DNA from: Streptomyces carpinensis
GTDB taxonomy: Bacteria; Actinomycetota; Actinomycetes; Streptomycetales; Streptomycetaceae
Direction of reading: 5' to 3'
Assembly (NCBI RefSeq): GCF_002154505.1
Contig: NZ_MUBM01000020.1
Span: 1-60,038, forward strand
DNA length: 60,038 nucleotides
This document shows positions 34,916-44,449 of this stretch, one piece after another; within the stretch, counting starts at the first letter, position 1; every line of letters begins with the position of its first letter. Made by a program: the position numbers and the translations under genes. Below the pieces are notes generated by a model. The model saw only the letters and a program-made list of their open reading frames with translations. It was not told the origin of the DNA and did not search any database.

Positions 34916-34941
34916 CCGCCGGGCCGGGCAAGACCCGGCGG
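34916..34941 (+). promoter_or_regulatory. Intercistronic hairpin within the operon
   Basis: CCGCCGGG and CCCGGCGG pair across a 10-base loop, 14 bases after the glycohydrolase stop and about 80 bases before the permease start. It could attenuate transcription or stabilise the upstream mRNA. Confidence 0.4.
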
Positions 34942-35022
34942 ACCCGAACACAACGCCCCACACGGGCGACGGCGCCCAGTTCGACCCTCGACGCCGCGCT
35001 CGCGAACTCAAAGGAGAGTGTC

Positions 35023-36525
35023 GTGACCAAATCTAGTGCCGTGCCCCAGGGCCCGGCGACAGGCTCGCCCACCGCAGCCGCCCTCCAGGAGCGGCCGCGC
35101 CTCGGGCGCATCGAGCAGCGGGGCATCGAGCCGGTTCCGCCCGCCGAGCGCAACGGCCGCCCACTGCAACTGTTCTGGGCCTGGTTCGCGGCCAACATCT
35201 CGATCCTGGGCCTGCCGCTCGGCATCGCGCTGATCCAGAGCGGCCTCAACCTCTGGCAGGCGATCGTCGCGGCCACGATCGGGTCGTTCGGCTCGTTCGC
35301 GCTCGTCGGCGTCATCTCGATCGCCGGCCGCCGCGGCCACGCCCCCAGCCTGACGCTCTCCCGCGCCGTCTTCGGTGTACGCGGGAACATCGGCCCCACG
35401 CTCGTGTCTCTGCTGTCCCGGCTCGGCTGGGAGACCGTCAACACGTCGACGGCAGCGTTCGCGCTCACCGCACTGTGCGGGATCTTCTTCGGCACCAGCA
35501 GCAACGCCAAGGACGTGCCCGTCATCGCGGTGGTGAGCATCCTGATCTTCGTCGCCTGCACCGTCACCGTCTCCGGCCTCGGCCACGCCACGCTCCTGGT
35601 CATCCAGAAGTGGGCCACCTGGATCTTCGGCGCGCTGAACATCGTGGTCGCCGTGTACCTGCTCACGCACGTGGACTGGACCGCAGTCACCGCCACGAAG
35701 GCGGGCTCGACAGCCGCGCTCGTCGCCGGCATCGGCACCATCGCCGGCGGCACCGGCATCGGCTGGGCCAACGCCGGAGCCGACATGTCCCGCTACCAGT
35801 CCGACCGGGTGCGCGGCACCCACCTGGTCGCCAGCGCCGCGGCGGGCGCCGGCGTCCCGCTCGTCCTGCTCATCTCGCTCGGCGGCGTGCTCGGGTCCGG
35901 CGACTCCAAGCTCGCGGCAGCCGCCAACGGCCCCGTCGCGGCACTGACCGATGTCATGCCGGCCTGGATGTCGGTCATCTACCTCGTCACCGCGTTCGGC
36001 GGGCTGCTCGTCTCGAACCACATGTCGGTGTACTCGGCCGGCCTGACCACCCTGACCCTCGGCGTGCCGATCCGGCGGGTGTACGCCGTCGTCGTCGACG
36101 TCGTCGTCACCACGCTCGGCTCGATCTACTTCATGCTCATCGCCGACAACTTCTACGACCCGTTCATCTCGTTCATCACGCTGCTCGCCGTCCCGATCAC
36201 CGCGTGGGTCGGCGTCTTCATCGCCGACCTGCTCCGCCGCCACGACTACGGCGACGACGACCTGCTCGACCTCGCTCCCCGGTCCCGGTACTGGTACCAC
36301 GCCGGAGCCGAGTGGCGCGCCGTCGCCTGCTGGGCCGTGGCGATCGTCGTCGGCTACCTGTTCACCCAGGCCGGCCCTGCCGACGGGCCCTGGTTCACCG
36401 GCGCGTGGCACGGCACCTGGATCGGGCAGAACGGGCTCGGCTGGCTCGTGACGTTCGCCGTCGCGTTCCTCGGCTACCTCGCCCTCGGCGGGGCCCGCAC
36501 CACGGCACGGACGGGGCAGCGCTGA
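35023..36525 (+). CDS. NCS1-family permease (cytosine/purine/nucleoside type)
   Basis: A 500-residue protein with 12 hydrophobic segments. NCS1 signatures are FWAWFAANISILGLPLG in helix 1, the paired GSFGSFALVGVISIAG, the SRAVFGVRGN loop, and WANAGADMSRYQ mid-protein. The GTG at 35023 follows AAAGGAGAG. NCS1 carriers import nucleobases, hydantoins, allantoin or nucleosides with Na+ or H+. Its stop overlaps the PfkB start (TGATG). It takes the place of the unrelated YegT transporter in the E. coli locus. Confidence 0.85.
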   Translation: MTKSSAVPQGPATGSPTAAALQERPRLGRIEQRGIEPVPPAERNGRPLQLFWAWFAANISILGLPLGIALIQSGLNLWQAIVAATIGSFGSFALVGVISIAGRRGHAPSLTLSRAVFGVRGNIGPTLVSLLSRLGWETVNTSTAAFALTALCGIFFGTSSNAKDVPVIAVVSILIFVACTVTVSGLGHATLLVIQKWATWIFGALNIVVAVYLLTHVDWTAVTATKAGSTAALVAGIGTIAGGTGIGWANAGADMSRYQSDRVRGTHLVASAAAGAGVPLVLLISLGGVLGSGDSKLAAAANGPVAALTDVMPAWMSVIYLVTAFGGLLVSNHMSVYSAGLTTLTLGVPIRRVYAVVVDVVVTTLGSIYFMLIADNFYDPFISFITLLAVPITAWVGVFIADLLRRHDYGDDDLLDLAPRSRYWYHAGAEWRAVACWAVAIVVGYLFTQAGPADGPWFTGAWHGTWIGQNGLGWLVTFAVAFLGYLALGGARTTARTGQR

Positions 36526-37472
36526 TGGGCCGCCTACTGCACACCGGGCAGGCGATCGTCGACCTCGTCATGCGCGTGCCCGCGATGCCGCCCGTCGGCG
36601 GCGATATCTACGCCCACCAGTTCGAGCTCACCGCCGGCGGCGGCTTCAATGTCATGGCCGCCGCCGCGCGGGACAGAGCCGACGTCGTCTACCTCGGTAC
36701 CGTCGGGACCGGACCCTTCGGCGACAAGGTGCACGCCGCCCTCCAGGCCGAGCGCATCGCGGCGCCCAACCCACCGGTCGCCGGCCTCGACACCGGCGTG
36801 AGCGTCGCCATCGTCGACGCCGACGCGGAGCGCACCTTCGTCTCGGCGCTCGGCGCCGAGGGGCAGGTGACACCCGAGCACCTGGACGCCGTCGCCGTGC
36901 GACCCGACGACGTCGTCTACGTCACCGGGTACTCCCTGCGGCACCCGACCAACGGCGCGTCGCTGACCGGCTGGCTGCCTGCCATCGACCCGCAGGCGGC
37001 GGTCGTCTTCGACCCCGCTCCCCTGCTCACCGAGATCTCCGAGGCGGCCTGGGCGGCCATCACGGCCCGGGCCACAGTCTGGACGCTCAACGCCCGTGAG
37101 GCGGGCCTCACGCTCGGCCGGCTCACCGGCACAGTGCCCGAGGGCATCACGCCCGCCGAACTCGCCGAGGCGCTCGCCGGCCTGCTGCCGGCGGCGGTGC
37201 TGGTGCGCGACGGTGGCCGCGGCACCTACGTCGCCGACCGCATCGGCGTCCGACACGTGCCCGCGCACGCCGTCACCCCGGTCGACACCAACGGTGCCGG
37301 CGACGCACACACCGGGGTCCTCATGGCCTGCCTCGCACGCGGAACCGACCTCCTCGACGCGACCCGCCGCGCGAACGTCGCCGCTGCCATCGCCGTCACC
37401 CGGCAAGGACCGGCGACCGCGCCAACCGCGGAAGAGATCGACGCGGTCATCGCCCGCCCTGGCGCAGATTAG
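36525..37472 (+). CDS. PfkB-family sugar/nucleoside kinase
   Basis: A 315-residue ribokinase-fold protein. The first PfkB motif is ELTAGGGFNVMAAAARD near residue 35; the second is the catalytic DTNGAGDAHTG near 255, with Asp as base. It resembles YegV in context. Substrate may be a nucleoside or a free pentose released by the glycohydrolase encoded upstream. It is the last gene of the operon and is followed within five bases by a large stem-loop. Confidence 0.85.
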   Translation: MGRLLHTGQAIVDLVMRVPAMPPVGGDIYAHQFELTAGGGFNVMAAAARDRADVVYLGTVGTGPFGDKVHAALQAERIAAPNPPVAGLDTGVSVAIVDADAERTFVSALGAEGQVTPEHLDAVAVRPDDVVYVTGYSLRHPTNGASLTGWLPAIDPQAAVVFDPAPLLTEISEAAWAAITARATVWTLNAREAGLTLGRLTGTVPEGITPAELAEALAGLLPAAVLVRDGGRGTYVADRIGVRHVPAHAVTPVDTNGAGDAHTGVLMACLARGTDLLDATRRANVAAAIAVTRQGPATAPTAEEIDAVIARPGAD

Positions 37473-37476
37473 GAGC

Positions 37477-37537
37477 CTGGGGAAGGGACGTTTCACGCAC
37501 CGCCTCCTTCGCCGGGCTCGAAGCCTCCCTTCCCCAG
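37477..37537 (+). terminator. Operon-end stem with 12-bp arms
   Basis: CTGGGGAAGGGA and TCCCTTCCCCAG are perfect complements with a 37-base loop, starting five bases after the kinase stop codon. The position fits a terminator for the GntR operon. Confidence 0.6.
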
Positions 37538-37802
37538 CAGCTTGCCCGGCTGCGGCCACACCCCGCCCGGGCGAAATCGACGTTGCGATCCTCGGCCCTC
37601 AGGACCGCGACCGCAGCTGCGATTCGCGGCCCCACAGGACCCCGTGATGGCCGCTCAACGAGTCAGCTTCGACACCATCGACACCGAACGCCAGAACTGA
37701 GCCCGCGACTGGGCGGGACGGGCGCCACCCTGCAAAAAACCACCCCTCACCCTCCGGGCTTGTCCGTGGCCGGGGCCACACCACCCGGCGGGACGACCGC
37801 TT
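37538..37802. other. Intergenic, nothing identified
   Basis: About 265 bases between the operon-end stem and the kinase fragment. No supported gene or site. Confidence 0.4.
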
Positions 37803-37966
37803 CGGCGGGGGCATCGAACCGCTCACCACCTTGGACCCGGCGCGGATCCGGGCGTACCTGCTGCTCGGGCGGCTCGGCGCCGGTGGCATGGGGAGGGTGT
37901 TCCTCGCACGGTCCGACGGCGGGCGCACCGTCGCTGTGAAGGTGGTGCACGAGGAGCATGTCTCGG
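37803..37966 (+). pseudogene. Serine/threonine protein kinase, 5' fragment
   Basis: The frame reads PARIRAYLLLGRLGAGGMGR, VFLARSDGGRTVAVKVVHEE then HV, the P-loop and VAIK-type Lys of an actinobacterial PknB-like kinase. After about 50 codons the match stops exactly at a perfect palindrome. The catalytic loop, DFG and sensor regions are absent. Confidence 0.65.
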
Positions 37967-37989
37967 GGGTGATAACTGAGTTATCACCC
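37967..37989. repeat. Perfect palindrome at the kinase breakpoint
   Basis: GGGTGATAACT and AGTTATCACCC are 11-bp arms around one G. The AT-rich core is unlike its surroundings. It marks the junction where kinase homology ends. Confidence 0.6.
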
Positions 37990-38557
37990 TCAGGCGTGGG
38001 TACGGCTTTGCGGCGGGCTCGAACTCTGCCGCGTATTTCGCTGGACATGCGGGGTGACCTTGTAGGGGGCCGGCAGCTGCGAGGTGACGTTGAGGTGTCA
38101 GGTCTCCCGGTGCTCGCTCAGAACAGTGCCAGGCCCTCGCCGCTGGTGTCCGCGATGACTGGCCGGAACTGGGCAGGGAGGCCGTCCAAGCGGTCAGGAC
38201 CGGCCGCGGCGGCCACGGCAGGGGCGGTCTCGGCCAACCAGACGCGAAACCGCTCGGCGGCTTCGCGGTAGGGGACTCGCGCCAGGACACGGTGCTCGCC
38301 GGAGGGACAGAAATCGACTGCGACGGTGAGCAGGCAGGAACGGGGCGCCTTCTGACTGCCCGTCCAGGACACGCGCAGGACACCGCAGGGCACAGACTGC
38401 GGCCATCCCAGCAGACGCCACCGACATCACAGTCGGTGAGCCCCTCTACAGAAGGAGCCAGAACCCATTCTCATGAACAGAGCCAGGTGGCACTTGTTCA
38501 CGCCGCGGCGTCCGGGCCACCGGCTTCGGCAAAGTTGACGGCTCGCGGGGTTCGAAG
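37990..38557. other. Gap with one possible gene remnant
   Basis: On the minus strand a 91-codon frame (38118-38393) has good third-position GC and reads plausibly (CPSGEHRVLARVPYREAAER, FRVWLAETAPAVAAAAG), but it lacks a ribosome site and a known family. It could be a small hypothetical gene or the tail of a larger lost one. Confidence 0.35.
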
Positions 38558-39169
38558 TCACTTCTTCGATAACCAGGCGCTGAGGGCATCGATGAGCCGG
38601 TCCAGCGCGGGCTCGTCGCTGGAGCGGTCCGTCATGACTGTACGGCCGTTGAACTGCAGCGTGTACTGGAGCATGTCGACCGCCCCCATGTTCATGGTGA
38701 AGTCGGGAACGTCGGCCAGCGTCGGATCTCCGAGCAGCGTACGCAAGTCCTTGAACTGGGCCGCGCTGGTGCGGCGGACGACCGGCTGGCCTTTCTCGCT
38801 GGCGTAGACGGTGCCATCGCCCCGGAGAATGACCAACTGGTGGACGCCCGCGAAGCCGCCGGTGACGGTCATGGACACCAACTTCTGATCGGGCCCGGTG
38901 ACGGGGACCAAGGTCGGGCTGCCGGGAGCCGAGGGGGACGTGGAGCCAGTGGTTGAGTTGGGTAACGGCGAGGCGGCGGAGGTAGTCACGCCACCGGTCG
39001 ACGCGGCCGTCGGCGGCGCAACCCCGCCGCCCTCCAACGAGCAGCCGACCAGGCCCAGCAGACCAGCCGTGAAGACCACCACCGCCGCCGCGGCCGCACC
39101 CCTGCCCAGCACAGCGCCCCCGCCCGCCAACTCCCTCAACTGCGCTATCAATACCACGGAACCACCCAT
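38558..39169 (-). CDS. Lipoprotein of unknown function
   Basis: A 203-residue protein. After an unusual 20-residue N-terminal segment (VLIAQLRELAGGGAVLG) comes a hydrophobic stretch ending in the lipobox GLVGC, then a long Ser/Thr/Pro/Gly linker. The mature domain (about 95-200) contains LVILRGDGTVYASEKG and LQYTLQFNGRTVMTD with a C-terminal helix ALDRLIDALSAWLSKK. ATG at 39169. This domain type occurs in streptomycete lipoproteins without known function. Confidence 0.7.
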   Translation of the reverse strand: MGGSVVLIAQLRELAGGGAVLGRGAAAAAVVVFTAGLLGLVGCSLEGGGVAPPTAASTGGVTTSAASPLPNSTTGSTSPSAPGSPTLVPVTGPDQKLVSMTVTGGFAGVHQLVILRGDGTVYASEKGQPVVRRTSAAQFKDLRTLLGDPTLADVPDFTMNMGAVDMLQYTLQFNGRTVMTDRSSDEPALDRLIDALSAWLSKK

Positions 39170-39742
39170 TCCGACTGCCTCCGACGACGGTGGGCGTCGA
39201 TCTGCCGGCCACCGACAGTGGGGACTGCACGGCGGAGGGGTGCACCTTGCGTGGCACTCAGTACGGTCGTGGACCGGCGCGGTGGCTGACGCTCCGTTTC
39301 CCGACACAGAGGCGCCGAACGCATCTCCAACGCACCTCAACTCGCCTGCGTAAACAGCAACTTGACAACGCCAGCGCCGAGACTCCGGTGGTTCGCGAGC
39401 TGGTCGACCTTGTCCGGTTGGTTCAGCGGATTCCGCGTCCGCGCACCCATGAGGGCCGGGCCTGTCAAGGCAGACGACTGCCCGCCCGGCATGCTCGAGG
39501 CTGGGGCCGGGTGGGGCCCGAAACCGTCAAAGCTCAACTGCGCGGGGTCGGGCGCGGAGTAGGGCAACGCAGTTTCTTACCGACCCCGCGTCGGCAAGAA
39601 CAGCGTAAGAACATCGGCCAGATGGGCCTACTTGAGGCGTTCGTTGTTTCCTGTTCAAGTTTACGCCGCCGCGGATACATGGATGACACATACACCTGCA
39701 GGCGCCACTCCCCCGCGTGAATGACGACTGGAGCCAGCACCC
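39170..39742. other. Intergenic, no supported gene
   Basis: About 570 bases. Short frames on both strands show mixed codon use and no family. The promoter of the phosphodiesterase-type gene should lie in the last 150 bases. Confidence 0.35.
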
Positions 39743-41404
39743 GTGAACCGCCGTTCCATACGACTCGCGGCCATCCTCGGCGCCGCAGTGACCCTCGCCG
39801 GAGGCTCCCTCGCCGCGGCGTCGGAACTGACCAACCCCTCTTCCGCAGCGACCGAGAAGGCCGCCGCCAAGCACGTCCTTCTGCTGTCCGTCGACGGACT
39901 CCACCAGTCGGACCTGACCTGGTACATCACACAGCACCCCGACTCGGCACTGGCCCGTCTGGTACACGGCGGCGTGCAGTACACGAACGCCCACACCACC
40001 ACGCCCTCCGACTCCTTCCCTGGCATGACCGCCCAGGTCACCGGCGGTGGCCCGGGCACAACCGGCGTGTACTACGACGACACGTACAACCACGCCCTGC
40101 TCCCGGCCGGCACCACCGACTGCAAGACCGCCAAGCCCGGCGCCGAGGTGGACCTCACCGAGGACCTCGACAAGAACAAGGCGTCCCTCGACGCCGGGCA
40201 GGGCCTGACCGGTCTGCCCGGCAGCATCCTGCAGATGACCGGCGACGCCGCGAGCCTCATCGACCCGAGCAAGCTGCCGGTCGACCCCACCACGTGCAAG
40301 CCGGTCTACCCGCACTCCTACCTGCAGGTGAACACCGTCTTCAACGTGGCCCGCAAGGCCGGTCTGCGCACCGCCTGGTCGGACAAGCACATCGCCTACG
40401 ACATCCTCAACGGCCCGTCCGGCGATGGCATCCAGGACCAGTTCTCCCCGGAGATCAACAGCGACGCCAACGGTTACCCGGCCGGCAACGACTGGACCAC
40501 CGACAACAAGGCGACCGAGCAGTACGACGACTACAAGGTCAAGGCCGTCCTCAACGAGATCGACGGCTACGACCACTCCGGCGGTCACAAGGTCGGCACC
40601 CCGGCGATCTTCGGCATGAACTTCCAGTCGGTCTCCACCGCCCAGAAGCTTCCGACCTCCGACGGCCTCAAGGGCGGCTACGCCACCAAGGCCGCCCCCG
40701 GCCCGCTGCTGCAGAAGAACCTCGACTTCGTCAACACCGAGGTCGGCGCGATGGTCAAGGAGATACAGGACAAGGGTCTGGCCTCCAGTACCGACATCAT
40801 CCTGTCCGCCAAGCACGGCCAGTCGCCGACGGACCCCACGGCCCTGACCCGCATCGACGACGGCCCGCTGCTCGACGGCCTCAACACCGCCTGGAAGGCC
40901 GCCCACCCGGGCACCGGCGACCTCGTCGCGCACTCCGTCGACGACGACGGCATGCTGCTGTGGCTCAACGACCGCTCCGAAGCCGCCGCGTCGTTCGCCA
41001 AGCAGTACCTGCTCGCGCAGAGCGGCCAGGGCAACGACATCAACGGCAACGCCAAGGCGTTCACCAACAGCGGCCTGGCCAAGGTCTACGCGGGCAAGGA
41101 CACCGCCGCCTACTTCGGCGTCAAGCCCGGTGACGCCCGGGTCCCGGACCTGTTCGGCATCGCCAAGTACGGCGTGGTCTACACGGGCGGCCAGAAGAAG
41201 ATCGCCGAGCATGGCGGCGCCCACGCCGACGACCTGAGCGTTCCGCTCGTGATCTCCGGTGCAGGCACCAAGGCGGGCGTGACCAAGGCCGGCCAGGTCA
41301 AGACGGCCCAGATCGCGCCGACCATCCTCACCCTGCTGGGCCTGGACCCACAGAGCCTCCAGGCCGTCCAGAAGGACCACACCAAGTCGCTGCGGATCCG
41401 CTGA
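39743..41404 (+). CDS. Secreted alkaline-phosphatase-superfamily phosphodiesterase
   Basis: A 553-residue protein with a Sec signal (residues about 1-26, LAAILGAAVTLAGGSLAAAS). The mature domain starts with KHVLLLSVDGLHQSDL, the first metal Asp. HTTTPSDSFPGMTAQVTGG carries the nucleophilic Thr/Ser, followed by AKHGQSPTD and AEHGGAHADD with the remaining metal ligands. This is the nucleotide pyrophosphatase/phosphodiesterase layout. The protein is unusually Lys- and Asp-rich, suited to the outside of the cell. It likely scavenges phosphate from extracellular esters. A strong hairpin follows at 41432. Confidence 0.83.
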   Translation: MNRRSIRLAAILGAAVTLAGGSLAAASELTNPSSAATEKAAAKHVLLLSVDGLHQSDLTWYITQHPDSALARLVHGGVQYTNAHTTTPSDSFPGMTAQVTGGGPGTTGVYYDDTYNHALLPAGTTDCKTAKPGAEVDLTEDLDKNKASLDAGQGLTGLPGSILQMTGDAASLIDPSKLPVDPTTCKPVYPHSYLQVNTVFNVARKAGLRTAWSDKHIAYDILNGPSGDGIQDQFSPEINSDANGYPAGNDWTTDNKATEQYDDYKVKAVLNEIDGYDHSGGHKVGTPAIFGMNFQSVSTAQKLPTSDGLKGGYATKAAPGPLLQKNLDFVNTEVGAMVKEIQDKGLASSTDIILSAKHGQSPTDPTALTRIDDGPLLDGLNTAWKAAHPGTGDLVAHSVDDDGMLLWLNDRSEAAASFAKQYLLAQSGQGNDINGNAKAFTNSGLAKVYAGKDTAAYFGVKPGDARVPDLFGIAKYGVVYTGGQKKIAEHGGAHADDLSVPLVISGAGTKAGVTKAGQVKTAQIAPTILTLLGLDPQSLQAVQKDHTKSLRIR

Positions 41405-41431
41405 CCGCCTACCGACGACCCCGAGCAGGCC

Positions 41432-41456
41432 GCAGGCCGCACAGCGTGCGGCCTGC
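41432..41456 (+). terminator. Hairpin after secreted phosphodiesterase
   Basis: GCAGGCCGCA and TGCGGCCTGC are perfect 10-bp arms with the loop CAGCG, 27 bases past the stop codon. Confidence 0.75.
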
Positions 41457-41779
41457 TGTACAGCAACGAGACGTTGGGAAAGACAACAGCTCCTCAGGAC
41501 GGTCTCGCCTGCGGGGCGGGACCGGTATGGCGTTGTCTTCCATACGTGATGGCCGAGAGCGGTCGGGACGGCACAGAGCCCGGCCATCGCGCCGCGTCCC
41601 ACGCCTCTGCAGTGCCGGAAACGGGCACGGTGCAGGCGCAGTTCACCGGCCGGACGGCACACTGGTGATGCGCCGCTGGTGCGAGGCCGCCGTCTTCCCT
41701 CAGCAGAGACCCCGCTCACCCGTACACAACCTTCGTGGACGGAACAACTACCCCCAGACCGTTCCGTGCGCGGGAGACA
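41457..41779. other. Convergent gap before vanS
   Basis: About 320 bases between the phosphodiesterase terminator and the 3' end of vanS. No gene supported. Confidence 0.4.
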
Positions 41780-42947
41780 CTACTGCGTCCACCGCGGCGT
41801 TGTGTCCATCGTGAGGGGAGGTCCTGCGTCGCTCGGGTTTCGACGGGGCGCTGTCCACGGTCGTAAAGACGCACCACTACCATGGTGCGGGGACTGTGTG
41901 GGCAGTTCCACAGTGATCCGTAGCCCGCCGGCGGCGCGCGGGGTGAGGGTGAGTGTTCCGTCGTGCGCGTGGGTGATGGTCTTGACGACGGCCAGGCCGA
42001 GGCCGACGCCGGCGTGATCGGTGTGCACGCGCTCGGTGCCGCGCTGGAACGGTTCGGTGAGCGTCGAGACCAGCTCCGGGGTGATCTGCTCGCCGGTGTT
42101 TTCGACGGTGAGCACCACGGTCTTGGAGCGAACCTCGGTGGTCACCCACGCGCCGCCCTGTTCCGGCAGGTTGTGGACGATCGCGTTGTGCACGAGGTTC
42201 GTGGTCAGCTGCAGCAGGAGCGCCCGCGATCCGATCGCGGGGGCGATGTCACCGTCGGTCTCGAGGGTGACGCCATGCTTTTCCGCGAGAGGGAGGAGTG
42301 TTTCGGTGGCTTCTTCCGCCATCAGGGACAGGTCGACAGGTTCCCGGGGGAAGGACCGTCGGCCGGCGCGGCTGAGCAGGAGCAATGCTTCAGTGAGGTC
42401 GATGGCTCGGGTGTTGACGACGCGGAGGCGCTCGATGATTTCGCCGGTGTCTCGGTCCGGGTCGGTGTGGGCCAAGTCGAGCAGTGACTTCGAGACGGCC
42501 AGCGGGGTGCGCAGCTCGTGGGAGGCGTTGGCTGCGAATCTCTGCTGTTCGGCGACGTGTGCCTCGAGCCGGGCGAGCATCGTGTCGAAGGCGTCGGCGA
42601 GTTCGTGGAACTCGTCCTGGCGGCCCGGTAGCCGGATTCGGTGGGAGAGCGATCCGTTCGCGGCCGTGCGGGTGGCCTGCGTGATGTGGTTCAGCGGGGC
42701 GAGCATGCGGCCGGCGAGGAACCACCCTCCCCCGAGACCGAACACCAGCAGGAACAACATCGTCATCGCTGCCATCGGAGCGAAGTCGCGCGCGACGGAG
42801 AGGCGGTAGTCGGGTATGAAGACGAGCCCGACGTGCTTCACACGCGTCAGGAACAACCACCCGGTTATGAGCATCAGGGCGCCAGCGACCATGAGGAATC
42901 CGGTATAGCTGAGGGTGAGCTTGAGACGAACGCTCAATCCGGGCCGC

Positions 42948-42955
<8 letters not shown>
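41780..42955 (-). CDS. vanS: Sensor histidine kinase, VanS-like
   Basis: A 391-residue kinase. Two helices (about 10-35 and 62-82) flank a short extracellular loop of about 25 residues. HAMP follows (RMLAPLNHITQATRTAANGS), then the HisKA box ASHELRTPL with His near 146, LVHNAIVHNL (N box) and the G boxes ENTGEQI and GVGLGLAVVK. The GTG at 42955 follows GGGAGAAG; a GTG at 42970 is possible. The sequence closely resembles VanS of S. coelicolor as I recall it. The last 25 residues are a disordered tail. It overlaps vanR and shares its operon. Confidence 0.75.
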
Positions 42956-43643
<688 letters not shown>

Positions 43644-43730
43644 GTGGTTGATGCTACGAGTCGGTGCATATCGTCGGCGTATCGAAAACCGCATACGTGT
43701 TGGCAACACCGCGCCGCCTTGACTGGCGGC

Positions 43731-44426
43731 ATGCATCGCCCCGCACCATCAGCAGGAACAACGACCCACCGGATTCACCGGCTCCCTGCCGTCGGCCTGA
43801 TAGCCGTCACAGCAGTGGTCATCACGGCCTGCGTCTCCCAGGAGCAGAAGCCCTCGGCCTCCCCGTCCCCCGCCGCTTCCTCCCCGCTCTCCGCATCCTC
43901 CTCTGCCGCATCGCCGTCGCTGACGTTTCGCCGTGACCATCGTGGCGTGTTTCGCGAGGCCAGTGGTGGAATCGGCGAGGCCGGCGGTGTCGTCCCCGAC
44001 GGCGTGACTGTCTTCGATGACGCGGTTCCAGCGGTGGCAGAGCTCGACCCGGATCTCCTCAAGGCCCTTCGCCAAGCGGCAACGGCTGCCGCGGACGGCA
44101 ACGTCACGTTCTACGTCAACAGCGGCTGGCGTTCTCCGGCGTACCAAGATCGGCTTCTTCGTGAGGCGGTCTCCACGTACGGGTCCGAGGACGAGGCCGC
44201 CCGCTGGGTGGCCACCGCGGACACGTCTCCTCACGGGTCGGGGGACGCGGTCGACCTCGGACAATCCGATGCGACGGCCTGGTTGTCCAAGCACGGCGCC
44301 GAGTACGGGCTGTGCCAGATCTACCGCAACGAGCCCTGGCACTTCGAGCTCCGCCCCAAAGCGATAGACGTCGGCTGCCCGATCATGTATGCCGACCCCA
44401 CCCAGGACCCGAGGATGCAGCAGTGA
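43731..44426 (+). CDS. vanY: D-Ala-D-Ala carboxypeptidase, VanY type (M15B)
   Basis: A 231-residue lipoprotein-like enzyme. The signal ends in VVITAC with the lipid-accepting Cys near residue 33, followed by a Ser/Pro/Ala spacer. The catalytic domain has SGWRSPAYQ, the zinc motif SPHGSGDAVDLG (His and Asp) and EPWHFEL (Glu and His), the complete M15B set. It removes the terminal D-Ala from peptidoglycan pentapeptides, lowering glycopeptide targets. It diverges from vanR and is followed by vanJ after 23 bases. Confidence 0.8.
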   Translation: MHRPAPSAGTTTHRIHRLPAVGLIAVTAVVITACVSQEQKPSASPSPAASSPLSASSSAASPSLTFRRDHRGVFREASGGIGEAGGVVPDGVTVFDDAVPAVAELDPDLLKALRQAATAAADGNVTFYVNSGWRSPAYQDRLLREAVSTYGSEDEAARWVATADTSPHGSGDAVDLGQSDATAWLSKHGAEYGLCQIYRNEPWHFELRPKAIDVGCPIMYADPTQDPRMQQ

Positions 44427-44449
44427 CCGGCAGTGAGCGAGGACAGACG

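Noticed and set aside
35475..37472. 665-codon frame apparently fusing the permease region to the kinase
   Set aside because: The first 350 codons are an Arg-rich out-of-frame reading of the NCS1 permease; the kinase starts at the ATG at 36525, overlapping the permease stop.
39527..41719. 730-codon minus-strand frame opposite the secreted phosphodiesterase
   Set aside because: Antisense of a Lys/Asp-rich, GC3-saturated gene; the plus strand has a signal peptide and all metal ligands.
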